NCBI GenBank assembly: GCA_002367635.1
Contig: DFDI01000061.1
Coordinates: forward strand, 1 to 14,057
Source: Betaproteobacteria bacterium UBA3031
Lineage (GTDB): Bacteria; Pseudomonadota; Gammaproteobacteria; Burkholderiales; Eutrophovitaceae
Reading direction: 5' to 3'
Length of the DNA stretch: 14,057 nt
Positions 1 to 6,883 of this stretch are shown here, in pieces. The notes beneath the pieces were generated by a model that worked only from the letters and a program-made list of their open reading frames with translations, was not told where the DNA came from and did not search any database. The translations under genes and the position numbers were made by a program. Position 1 is the first letter of the stretch, and each line of letters begins with the position of its first letter.

Positions 1-129
1 CAATCGATACATCCCTCTGGATCTATGACCATGAAGTTTGGACCTTCATAGAAACAATCCACCGGACACACCTCTACACAATCGGTGTATTTACATCGAA
101 CGCAATTGTCGGTCACAACAAAGGTCATT
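1..129 (-). CDS. fdxA: 7Fe ferredoxin FdxA, 5' part, with an apparent frameshift near the start
   Basis: Small soluble electron carrier holding one 3Fe-4S and one 4Fe-4S cluster. The reverse strand encodes a nearly invariant FdxA N-terminus, with Cys at positions equivalent to 9, 12, 17, 21 and 25 and the motif CVEVCPVDCFYEGPNF; the rest lies beyond the left edge. An ATG at 127-129 with an ideal AAGGAG ribosome binding site (136-141, 6-nt spacer) matches the usual start. However, the T run after ATG-ACC has four T instead of the three needed for the family's MTFVV start. As written, the ATG frame hits a stop after about 12 codons, and the ferredoxin frame has a TGA just upstream and only a GTG (114-116) as a possible start, 19 nt from the ribosome binding site. 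This is either a sequencing error in a homopolymer or a real frameshift. The family assignment is secure; the intactness is not. Confidence 0.8.
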
Positions 130-289
130 AGGATCTCCTTGGTAGGCGCATGATTCTATCCTTATCAAAAAGCATATAGTCATAAACTTTAAAACTTTTT
201 AGTTATAAACTAAGATCAAAAAAATATTAGATCAAAAAATTAAAAGACAATAAAATCATATATTTATCATGCGAATATAAGGAAACTCA
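130..289. promoter_or_regulatory. Divergent fdxA/metY control region with a palindrome and a tandem repeat
   Basis: This very AT-rich spacer separates fdxA (minus) and metY (plus). It holds a perfect inverted repeat, TTAGTT-ATA-AACTAA (199-213), and directly after it a repeated AGATCAAAAAA (213-223 and 229-239, 16-bp period). No convincing -35/-10 pair stands out, and I do not recognise a SAM riboswitch or a MetJ-box array. The palindrome is a candidate operator; this is inference only. Confidence 0.4.
136..141 (-). promoter_or_regulatory. Ribosome binding site of fdxA
   Basis: AAGGAG on the reverse strand, six bases before the ATG at 127-129. It matters because it identifies that ATG as the original fdxA start, although the ATG is out of frame with the ferredoxin sequence by one base. 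Confidence 0.75.
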
Positions 290-1561
290 ATGAAACTAGA
301 AACCCTAGCCGTTCATGCGGGCTACAAGCCTGATCCAGTAACCAAGGCGGTTGTACCACCAATTTACCAAACAGTTGCTTATGCGTTTGACAGTGCCCAG
401 CACGGTGCAGACTTATTCGATTTAAAAGTAGAAGGCAATATCTACACTCGGATAATGAACCCCACCCAATCGGTTCTCGAAGAACGAGTCGCAGCCCTCG
501 AGGGAGGCATTGCAGCGCTGGCGGTGGCCTCAGGTGCATCAGCAATCACTTATGCCATCCAAACCATTGCAGAAACAGGCGACAACATAGTCTCATCGAG
601 TGCCTTATACGGCGGAACTTATAACCTTTTCGCGCATACATTCCCTCAATTTGGGATTGAAACTCGTTTTGCCGACTATCGTGATCCCGCTAGTTTCGAG
701 TCACTCATAGATGACAAAACTAAAGCTATCTTCGTAGAATCCCTAGGGAATCCACAAGGCAATGTTACAGACATTGAAGCCATAGCAGCCGTAGCACACA
801 AACATGGCGTACCGTTGATTGTTGATAACACCGTGCCAAGTCCATACCTTTGTCGCCCGATAGAACATGGCGCAGACATCGTCATACAGTCACTCACCAA
901 GTATTTAGGCGGTCACGGCAATAGCTTGGGCGGCGCAATCATTGATTCAGGTAAGTTTCCATGGGCTGAACATAAGACTCGCTTTAAACGATTGAATGAA
1001 CCTGACGTGAGTTACCACGGCGTGGTCTACACAGAGGCTTTGGGAGCAGCAGCCTTTATCGGTCGAGCACGCGTGGTGCCGCTACGCAATACCGGTGCGG
1101 CTATCTCCCCTTTCAATGCGTTTCTGATCTTACAAGGTATCGAGACAATTGCGCTACGCATGGATAGAATCTGCGATAACACGCTGGCAGTCGCACAACA
1201 TCTTCAGAAAAATGACAAAGTAGAGTGGGTCAATTATGCAGGATTGAGCGACCATCCCGACCACGCACTAGTCAAAAAATATATGGGTGGAAAAGCATCA
1301 GGACTACTCACATTTGGACTAAAAGGTGGTCGCGAAGCTGGCGCCAAATTCCTCGATGCACTGAATTTATTCACACGCCTTGTGAATATCGGAGACGTTC
1401 GCTCTCTAGCTACGCATCCGGCATCAACCACTCACCGTCAGCTGTCGCCAGAAGAGTTAGTCAAATCAGGAGTCACCGAACAGACTGTACGTTTATGCGT
1501 CGGTATTGAGCACATCGACGACTTGAAAGAAGACTTGAATCAGGCCTTGAGCGCGGCGTAA
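290..1561 (+). CDS. metY: O-acetylhomoserine sulfhydrylase (PLP-dependent)
   Basis: Cytoplasmic enzyme that makes homocysteine from O-acetylhomoserine and sulfide in methionine synthesis. The 423-residue length is typical of the Cys/Met-metabolism PLP family, fold type I. The N-terminus (ETLAVHAGY), YTRIMNPTQ (52-60) and SGASAITYAIQTI (81-93) fit the MetY branch. The PLP lysine is K204 in QSLTKYLGGHG, and the aspartate that contacts the PLP nitrogen is in IVDNTVPSPYLCRP (D179). The C-terminal NIGDVRSLATHPASTTH motif is characteristic of this group. The start is fixed by AAGGA at 279-283, six bases before the ATG. The gene appears monocistronic, divergent from fdxA and closed by the terminator at 1618-1647. 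An O-succinylhomoserine-using relative is possible, but the length and motifs favour MetY. Confidence 0.93.
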   Translation: MKLETLAVHAGYKPDPVTKAVVPPIYQTVAYAFDSAQHGADLFDLKVEGNIYTRIMNPTQSVLEERVAALEGGIAALAVASGASAITYAIQTIAETGDNIVSSSALYGGTYNLFAHTFPQFGIETRFADYRDPASFESLIDDKTKAIFVESLGNPQGNVTDIEAIAAVAHKHGVPLIVDNTVPSPYLCRPIEHGADIVIQSLTKYLGGHGNSLGGAIIDSGKFPWAEHKTRFKRLNEPDVSYHGVVYTEALGAAAFIGRARVVPLRNTGAAISPFNAFLILQGIETIALRMDRICDNTLAVAQHLQKNDKVEWVNYAGLSDHPDHALVKKYMGGKASGLLTFGLKGGREAGAKFLDALNLFTRLVNIGDVRSLATHPASTTHRQLSPEELVKSGVTEQTVRLCVGIEHIDDLKEDLNQALSAA

Positions 1562-1617
1562 CTAAATTAACGCGCGCCAGCCCTATTCAGGGGTTAGGCC
1601 TCTCGAGATAGTGTGAG

Positions 1618-1647
1618 ATGCAGGGATGAATAATCCCTGCATTTTTT
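1618..1647 (+). terminator. Intrinsic terminator of metY
   Basis: A perfect 10-bp stem, ATGCAGGGAT (1618-1627) with ATCCCTGCAT (1633-1642), and a five-base loop are followed by a run of six T (1642-1647). It lies 57 bases after the metY stop. The opposite strand has no T run, so it acts on metY only and not on the convergent gene at 1686. Confidence 0.92.
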
Positions 1648-1685
1648 ATGTATGAATAAAGCCACAAAGGCAATCTCATATATAT

Positions 1686-2417
1686 TTACAGGACTCTTTT
1701 AAGCGCCTTGAAGAAAAGTTCAGACTGCAACCGCTCACCCAAGGTTTCATCGCAAACGTTTTGAGCTAAATCCGAATCAACGCCAATCAACGGCTGCCCT
1801 GTTGAACGCGCTAAAACCTCAAGTTCACATGCTCGCTCGAGGTAGTACAAGTCATCATAGGCATAGTCCATACGATCCCCACAGACCACCACACCGTGGT
1901 TTCCTAAAAATACAACATCGGCACCCTTCATCGAACGTGCGATTCTCTCTCCTTCTGACACATCAAGGGCTAGACCATTGTACTGATCGTCAGCCACAAC
2001 ACGGCCATGAAACCTCATCGCAGTCTGGGACAAAGTTGTGTCTAATCTCCGATCTTGCGTTAAAGACAACGCGGTTGCGTGGGGCATGTGCGTATGTAAC
2101 ACACAGGTTTTCTTGCAGACCCGATGAATAGCAGAATGAATAAACATAGCGGTAGACTCCACTGGATGCTTCCCTGCTAATACATCACCCTCTGTATTGA
2201 TCAAGACGATATCGTCAGGAAAAATCTCTTGCCACAAAAGGCCCCTAGGATTCAGAAGAAATCGCCCTGACTGGTCAGGAAGCTCCAGGCTAAAATGATT
2301 GCATACACCTTCGGCTAAACCATGTTTAGAGGCGGCACGCAATGCCAACGCCAAATCCTCCCTCAATTGCGTGATTGCAGGCGAATGATATGCTTCGTTG
2401 TGATCAGTCATGTCCAC
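1686..2417 (-). CDS. Class II aldolase/adducin-family protein
   Basis: Predicted cytoplasmic metal-dependent aldolase-fold protein related to L-fuculose- and L-ribulose-phosphate enzymes; the substrate cannot be read from sequence. Numbered from the longest frame (GTG at 2495), it has the substrate loop GVCNHFSLEL (63-72), the catalytic-type glutamate in HPVES (E113), the zinc pair H134 and H136 in LHTHMPHA, and the third zinc histidine H200 in GNHGVVV, so the active site looks complete. The start is debatable. AGGGAG at 2425-2430 lies seven bases before a GTG (2417) and thirteen before an ATG (2411). The GTG at 2495 and ATG at 2441 lack ribosome binding sites and would add a tail unlike the family. 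It is divergent from phoX and convergent with metY. Decarboxylase or epimerase activity is equally possible. Confidence 0.87.
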   Translation of the reverse strand: MDMTDHNEAYHSPAITQLREDLALALRAASKHGLAEGVCNHFSLELPDQSGRFLLNPRGLLWQEIFPDDIVLINTEGDVLAGKHPVESTAMFIHSAIHRVCKKTCVLHTHMPHATALSLTQDRRLDTTLSQTAMRFHGRVVADDQYNGLALDVSEGERIARSMKGADVVFLGNHGVVVCGDRMDYAYDDLYYLERACELEVLARSTGQPLIGVDSDLAQNVCDETLGERLQSELFFKALKRVL

Positions 2418-2527
2418 TGGAACGCTCCCTTCTAACCTCATCAAAATTTTTTGTATATTTTTATTGTTCCAAACAATACCACGCCAATGGGCCACATAAA
2501 ACTAGCCATTGAACTAAGAATCACTAA

Positions 2528-2533
2528 ATTATA
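2528..2533 (-). promoter_or_regulatory. Candidate -10 element for the minus-strand aldolase-family gene
   Basis: A perfect TATAAT on the reverse strand. The hexamer 17 bases upstream (2551-2556) does not resemble TTGACA but overlaps the palindrome at 2552-2566, which suggests that the promoter depends on, or is blocked by, a regulator bound there. Confidence 0.4.
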
Positions 2534-2551
2534 GTCAATCAACAAATTGCC

Positions 2552-2566
2552 TCCTGTAATACAGGA
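2552..2566. promoter_or_regulatory. 15-bp palindromic operator candidate between the aldolase gene and phoX
   Basis: TCCTGTAATACAGGA is a perfect inverted repeat, 7-bp arms around one base. It occupies the -35 position of both a plus-strand promoter (-10 TATTAT, 2574-2579) and a minus-strand promoter (-10 TATAAT, 2528-2533), each with a 17-bp spacer. It does not fit a PHO box (no 11-bp-spaced CTGTNAT repeat) or a LexA box. The symmetric placement suggests one regulator acting on both genes; its identity is unknown. Confidence 0.5.
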
Positions 2567-2573
2567 TTAATCA

Positions 2574-2579
2574 TATTAT
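2574..2579 (+). promoter_or_regulatory. Candidate -10 element for phoX
   Basis: TATTAT lies 40 bases before the phoX ATG. No TTGACA-like hexamer lies 17 bases upstream; the 2552-2566 palindrome is there instead. Weak on its own. Confidence 0.3.
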
Positions 2580-2619
2580 GCTTAGATCCAAGATTAATAA
2601 TGAATCAAAGAATTGACTC

Positions 2620-4482
2620 ATGACGAAACCAATCACCACTTTCGACAATTGCGATGAGTTTAATGCCCGCAACCGAAATCAAGAACCAGAGTTCGATGAC
2701 ATCCTTGAAAGACGAAGCTTCCTCAAGGGCACTTTAAGTTTTGGAGCCTCTGCTTTTGTTCTAGCTGCTGGCCTACCTACTGGACCCACTCTGGCTTCAA
2801 CTCGCTCAGGACTAACCTTTAAAGCTGTCACAGCAAACAGCGACGACACCATAACAATCCCCGAGGGATTTAACGCACAAGTTGTAGTCCGGTGGGCTGA
2901 CCCACTTTATTCAGACGCTCCTGGACTCAATCAAGAAACCTTTGGATCGGCCGCAACTCAGGCGCTAGCAGTCGGGGACAATAATGACGGAATGGATACC
3001 TTCACCGTTAATGGACGAACCGTACTCGTTTTTAACAACGAATTTGCAAATATACAAACAATGTTTGGCAATCGCCTGACTCAATCACCAGAAACAGATG
3101 ATGACGTAAACAAGGGTAAAGCCGCCCACGGTTTAACTATCGTCGAATTAAAAGAAACCAACAAAGGTTGGCATGTAGTCAAGGACAGTCCGCTCAATCG
3201 ACGTATCACCCCGGATACGGAATTTTGTGCAGTCGGCCCCGCTGCTTGCAGCGATCTACTCAAGACCACCAGAGACCAATCAGGCACAAAAATTCTAGGC
3301 ACGTTTAACAATTGTGGTAACGGAAGAACACCATGGGGAACCTATTTATCCTGCGAAGAAAACATTAACGGGTATTTTTCATCAAGCTTAGGAGAAGAAT
3401 TCCACCAAAGCATTCAAGAGGAGCGTTACGGCATTGCCAAACACGGAAAAGATTGGGGGTACAAGTGGGCTCAAACAGATGCTCGATTCGATGTGTCTAC
3501 CGAACCTCATGAACCCAATAGACATGGATGGGTTGTAGAAATTGATCCATCTGGGCAGCGCACACCGAAAAAACTTACAGCTCTGGGTCGACTCAAACAT
3601 GAGAATGCGGAATTGGTTATTGCGGCAAATGGCCATGTCGTGGTCTACCTCGGCGACGACGAACGGGGTGAATTTCTCTACAGATTTGTAAGTCGCGATC
3701 AGTATCACCCTAATAAAGACAACGCTGAGTTACTCCATGACGGCGAACTATTCGCAGCTAAATTTCATGACGATGGAACGGGAGAATGGATATCCTTGAA
3801 AGAAGCCGGCATGCCAGATGATGAGGCACTAATCTTCGCAAGACTGGCAGCTTCCAAAGTTGGGGCGACAACAATGGACCGGCCAGAATGGGTTGCCGTC
3901 AACCCGTCCAAAGCCGAAGCCTACGTATCACTGACAAATAACAAATATCGAGGTGATAAAGCATCTCAGCCTCTCAATATGGCTAACCCTAGAAAGAAAA
4001 ATCCTTATGGTCATATTCTAAGGTGGACCCCTCAAAATAAAAATCATGCGGCAAGCACATTCACCTGGGATATTTTTCTTTTAGCGGGCAACCCCACTCA
4101 ACATACAAACCTTTTTGGTGGGTCATCCAACATCAACACTGACAACATGTTTAATAGTCCAGATGGACTCAGGTTCGATGCGCAAGGCAACCTTTGGATT
4201 CAGACCGATGGAGACTACTCTAACAAAAATGACTTTGCCGGCATGGGCAATAATCAAATGCTTATGGGGAACCCAGAGACCGGAGAGATTCATCGGTTTC
4301 TAGTAGGACCAAGAGAATGTGAAATTACCGGCCTCACCTGGAGTCTGGACCAAAAAACCATGTTTGTTGGCATACAACATCCCGGACAAAAAGGCGGCAG
4401 CCATTGGCCTGACGGTGGCAATGCAACACCTCGATCAGCGATCATAGCCATTAAGCGAGACGATGGCGGCGTTATGGGTTAG
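2620..4482 (+). CDS. phoX: PhoX-like (DUF839) Tat-exported phosphatase
   Basis: Likely periplasmic or surface alkaline phosphatase that releases phosphate from organic phosphomonoesters. Characterised PhoX enzymes use an iron and calcium cofactor and are exported folded by Tat. Here a twin-arginine signal, ERRSFLKG (30-37), precedes a hydrophobic segment (about 39-60). The beta-propeller body follows, with LVFNNEF (136-142), FNNCGNGRTPWGTYLSCEEN (229-248), RHGWVVEIDP (301-310), YLGDDERGEFLYRFV (343-357), RPEWVAV (421-427) and NSPDGLRFD (512-520); the cysteine at 232 and the acidic clusters match the family's cofactor region. The 620-residue length is normal. The start is forced by an in-frame stop at 2614-2616, and no good ribosome binding site precedes it. 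No canonical PHO box is visible, so phosphate control is unproven. Some DUF839 proteins have no tested activity. Confidence 0.87.
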   Translation: MTKPITTFDNCDEFNARNRNQEPEFDDILERRSFLKGTLSFGASAFVLAAGLPTGPTLASTRSGLTFKAVTANSDDTITIPEGFNAQVVVRWADPLYSDAPGLNQETFGSAATQALAVGDNNDGMDTFTVNGRTVLVFNNEFANIQTMFGNRLTQSPETDDDVNKGKAAHGLTIVELKETNKGWHVVKDSPLNRRITPDTEFCAVGPAACSDLLKTTRDQSGTKILGTFNNCGNGRTPWGTYLSCEENINGYFSSSLGEEFHQSIQEERYGIAKHGKDWGYKWAQTDARFDVSTEPHEPNRHGWVVEIDPSGQRTPKKLTALGRLKHENAELVIAANGHVVVYLGDDERGEFLYRFVSRDQYHPNKDNAELLHDGELFAAKFHDDGTGEWISLKEAGMPDDEALIFARLAASKVGATTMDRPEWVAVNPSKAEAYVSLTNNKYRGDKASQPLNMANPRKKNPYGHILRWTPQNKNHAASTFTWDIFLLAGNPTQHTNLFGGSSNINTDNMFNSPDGLRFDAQGNLWIQTDGDYSNKNDFAGMGNNQMLMGNPETGEIHRFLVGPRECEITGLTWSLDQKTMFVGIQHPGQKGGSHWPDGGNATPRSAIIAIKRDDGGVMG

Positions 4483-4583
4483 TTCTGCTCAGAGAACATC
4501 CGTCATCTCGATCTATTGACCGGCATTACACGGACATTTTGGCTACTAGCCAAGGCCCTTAAATCAAAAAAGTGTAATAGAAA

Positions 4584-4598
4584 TGAGAATGATTTTCG
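4584..4598. promoter_or_regulatory. Fur box upstream of the bacterioferritin operon
   Basis: TGAGAATGATTTTCG matches the 7-1-7 Fur consensus TGATAATNATTATCA at 11 of the 14 defined positions. It lies just upstream of the -35 element of the candidate promoter at 4601-4630. Because it is upstream of the promoter rather than on it, either iron-dependent activation or repression is conceivable; iron-dependent activation would suit an iron-storage operon. Confidence 0.7.
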
Positions 4599-4600
4599 TT

Positions 4601-4630
4601 TTAACATTTCCCGAATGGGCGTGGCATAAT
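4601..4630 (+). promoter_or_regulatory. Sigma70-type promoter of the bacterioferritin operon
   Basis: TTAACA (4601-4606) and CATAAT (4625-4630) are separated by 18 bp. The start would be near 4637, giving a leader of about 130 nt. GGGCG (4617-4621) and CGCCC (4632-4636) form a small inverted repeat that encloses the -10 element. Confidence 0.45.
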
Positions 4631-4769
4631 TCGCCCGTCAAAATCAAATTAAACAAAAATCGTTAAACGCTCTGACTCAAAGACAAGCAAAACAAGCTTC
4701 TAGAAAAGTAACGATGAACTTTTCTTTCAAACGAGTTCTCTAAAATATTTTTAATAAAAGGAAATCCCT

Positions 4770-5261
4770 ATGAAAGGTAACGTTGAGGTCTTAACTGTAC
4801 TAAATCAGTTGCTCGCAGGAGAGTTGATGGCAGCAGATCAATACCTACTGCATGGCGAAATGTATGCCGACATGGGCCTTCAAAAACTGGCGGAGCACTC
4901 GCTACACGAATCAGAACACGAACGTCAACACGCTAGAGACATCGTACAACGCATACTCTTCTTGGAAGGTAAACCAGACGTGGCCACTCGTCATGACATG
5001 ACGACCGGAACTAACGTGCCAGACATGTTAAAAAACGACCTCGCGATTGAATACCAAGTGGTTGGCGCTCTAAAATCGGCCGTGGTTCTATGTGAACAAA
5101 AACAGGATTTTGTCACACGTGATTTACTCGTGCAGCAAATTGAGGATACAGAAATGGATCACGCTTACTTTTTGGAAAAACAGTTAAGACTCATCAAGTT
5201 GATTGGACTTGAAAACTATCTTCAAAGTCAAATGAATGGACAAGAAGGAGGTACTGCATGA
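4770..5261 (+). CDS. bfr: Bacterioferritin, ferroxidase-type subunit without the haem methionine
   Basis: Subunit of a 24-mer iron-storage shell that oxidises Fe(II) at a di-iron site. Against E. coli Bfr numbering, the ferroxidase ligands are all present: E18, E51 and H54 (in EHERQH), E94, and E128 with H131 (one-residue offset for E127/H130). The residue at the haem-ligand position M52 is arginine, so two copies of this subunit could not bind haem in the usual bis-methionine way. The 163-residue length is typical. An AAAGGA ribosome binding site precedes the ATG. Its stop overlaps the start of the next bacterioferritin gene by four bases (ATGA), so the two are co-translated and probably co-assemble. 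A Fur box and promoter lie upstream. Confidence 0.93.
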   Translation: MKGNVEVLTVLNQLLAGELMAADQYLLHGEMYADMGLQKLAEHSLHESEHERQHARDIVQRILFLEGKPDVATRHDMTTGTNVPDMLKNDLAIEYQVVGALKSAVVLCEQKQDFVTRDLLVQQIEDTEMDHAYFLEKQLRLIKLIGLENYLQSQMNGQEGGTA

Positions 5262-5734
5262 AAAGCTCCAATAAGATCGTTCAACATCTCAATACCGTGC
5301 TCAAAAACGAACTCACGGCAATCAATCAATACTTTCTACATGCAAGAATGTTTAAACATTGGGGTCTAGAGCGACTGAATGAATCAGAATACAAAAATTC
5401 TATCCGCGTGATGAAGGAAGCCGACAAAATCATCGAACGGATACTCTTTCTAGAAGGACTACCTAACTTGCAAGCACTAGGCACGTTATCCATTGGAGAA
5501 AACATTGAAGAATGCCTCCAGTCCGACCTTCAGTTTGAATTGAAGGTGCAACGCCCCGGATTCTTAGCCGGAATCAGCGAGGCTGAGACTGAGCAAGACT
5601 TTGTCACTCGAGACTTACTTGAGACGTTACTGTCAAATGCAGAATCGTCAATCGACCGATATGAGACACAATTATCTTTAATACGAGATATGGGCATTTC
5701 TAATTACACCCAAGCTCAAATCGAAGACGATTAA
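5258..5734 (+). CDS. bfr: Bacterioferritin, haem-binding-type subunit with a degenerate ferroxidase site
   Basis: Partner subunit to the gene before it. The N-terminal half is very close to E. coli Bfr (NELTAINQYFLHARMFKHWGL, 17-37). M52, the axial haem ligand, is present in IRVMKEA, while several di-iron ligands are lost: E51 is valine, H54 is glutamate, and the positions of E127 and H130 are alanine and serine; E18 and E94 remain. Such complementary subunits are known from bacteria with heteromeric bacterioferritin, for example Neisseria and Magnetospirillum, in which haem and ferroxidase functions are divided. The 158-residue length is typical. Translation is coupled through the four-base ATGA overlap. 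The operon seems to end at the hairpin at 5749-5793. Confidence 0.92.
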   Translation: MKSSNKIVQHLNTVLKNELTAINQYFLHARMFKHWGLERLNESEYKNSIRVMKEADKIIERILFLEGLPNLQALGTLSIGENIEECLQSDLQFELKVQRPGFLAGISEAETEQDFVTRDLLETLLSNAESSIDRYETQLSLIRDMGISNYTQAQIEDD

Positions 5735-5748
5735 TTCTTGCGTAGGAT

Positions 5749-5793
5749 CTACAACGCAATAGCGGCGCTCAAAGCGCCGCTATTGCGTTGTAG
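5749..5793. repeat. Perfect 21-bp-arm hairpin after the bacterioferritin operon
   Basis: The left arm (5749-5769, beginning CTACAACGCAATAGC) and right arm (5773-5793) are exact reverse complements with a three-base loop, CAA. It lies 15 bases after the second bacterioferritin stop. Neither strand has a T run beyond it, so it is not a standard intrinsic terminator. It may stop transcription with help, protect the mRNA 3' end, or be a dispersed palindromic element. A TTGCGT just upstream (5738-5743) can pair with ACGCAA in the left arm, giving an alternative fold. Confidence 0.85.
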
Positions 5794-6039
5794 CAAACAT
5801 AATTAATAAAGAGCTACTTTTAGCCAACACACCCGGCAATATATTTTCTTTAGGAAGACATAAACCTTAGAAAAGGTTACTTATCGAGCATCTATACAAA
5901 AATTATCTCATTCAAGAATCCGCAAAACGAAGAATATTGTATTATTTCCTCTTAATAAATCGTAAATTAGTACTGAATACAATGGCGCACAAATAACCCC
6001 TCAGCGCTTTTAAGAAATCATAGAAAACCAAGGAAAATC
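5794..6039. other. Non-coding stretch before the second aldolase-family gene
   Basis: With the hairpin, the gap between genes is just over 300 bases. The remainder is AT-rich and holds no gene I can support. A TACAAT (5978-5983) could be a -10 element, but its best -35 match (TTAATA, 5952-5957) is 20 bp away. The only firm signal is the AAGGA ribosome binding site just before the ATG at 6040. Confidence 0.4.
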
Positions 6040-6855
6040 ATGTATACCGAATTTAAAGAAGAATATTCAGTTTACAAACCTACTCAGCCTGACTTAACTT
6101 TCCCTAAAGCGAAGAGTTTTTCGAACTTTAAAGACTTACGCAATGAACTCAAAAGAAAATTAGTCGTTGCCTGCCGCTCCTTCTCATACTTCAAGTTCGA
6201 CTACGGATTTGCGGGACACTTAACGGTGCGAGATCCGGAATTTAAAGATTTGTACTGGACAAATCCTATGGCTGTTCACTTTAAGCACGTCAAACTCTCT
6301 AACTTAATCCTTGTAGATCATGACGGGAAAGTCGTTGAAGGAGATTACTCTGTCAATCGAGCCGGCTTTGTACTGCACGCAGCAGTCCATAAGGAGCATC
6401 CGGAAATTGTCGCAATGTGTCACGCGCACACACTTTATGGTGCGGCATTTGCATCTTTCGGAAAAAAACTTGATCCCATCTCGCAAGATGCCTGCGCATT
6501 TTACGAAGATCATAATGTCATCACCGAAGAGGCTGGAGCAGTCGCGGTCAGTGAAGATGCTGGCATGAACTTAGCAAAATCATTTAAAGACGTAAAAGCC
6601 GTCATTCACCAAAATCACGGCCTATTAACGATGAGCAAACACAGTATAGATTCTGCGGCGTTTTGGTTTAGCGCTCTTGAACGATGTTGCCAACAAGAGC
6701 TATTGGTCATGTCAACAGGTCAGGTCCCTAATTTGGTGCCTCATGATAGAGCTGTTTACAGCAAGGAAAACGTCGGCAGTGATTACATCGGATGGCTACA
6801 CTTCCAACCGATACATGATCATTTAGTTGCCACCGAGAAAGATATGTTTGACTGA
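6040..6855 (+). CDS. Class II aldolase/adducin-family protein, second type
   Basis: Cytoplasmic aldolase-fold protein from a different branch than the gene at 1686. Key stretches are FKFDYGFAGHLTVRDPEF (51-68), YWTNPMAVHF (72-81), LILVDHDGKVVEGDYSVNRAGF (split across 89-110), the zinc pair H128 and H130 in CHAHTLYG, ISQDACAFYEDH (147-158) and the third zinc histidine H193 in NHGLLT. Where sugar-phosphate aldolases carry the catalytic glutamate before the helix leading to the zinc pair, this protein has VNRAGF, so metal binding looks intact but the classical aldolase acid is absent, as in many adducin-like members of unknown function. The start has an AAGGA ribosome binding site. The 271-residue length is usual. 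The product is followed closely by a small exported protein. Confidence 0.88.
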   Translation: MYTEFKEEYSVYKPTQPDLTFPKAKSFSNFKDLRNELKRKLVVACRSFSYFKFDYGFAGHLTVRDPEFKDLYWTNPMAVHFKHVKLSNLILVDHDGKVVEGDYSVNRAGFVLHAAVHKEHPEIVAMCHAHTLYGAAFASFGKKLDPISQDACAFYEDHNVITEEAGAVAVSEDAGMNLAKSFKDVKAVIHQNHGLLTMSKHSIDSAAFWFSALERCCQQELLVMSTGQVPNLVPHDRAVYSKENVGSDYIGWLHFQPIHDHLVATEKDMFD

Positions 6856-6883
6856 GCCCTATAATTGGCTTAATACCATATGG

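Noticed and set aside
1686..2495. Longest frame of the first aldolase-family gene, from a GTG at 2495
   Set aside because: No ribosome binding site, and the first 26 residues do not resemble the family; AGGGAG near 2425-2430 supports a start at 2417 or 2411.
2552..2571. PHO box upstream of phoX
   Set aside because: CTGTAAT occurs once, but the required second copy 11 bases on reads GATTAAT, so the direct repeat is absent.
4539..4553. TTGGCT-ACT-AGCCAA hairpin after phoX as a terminator
   Set aside because: Only six base pairs and no T run follow on the plus strand; not enough for an intrinsic terminator.
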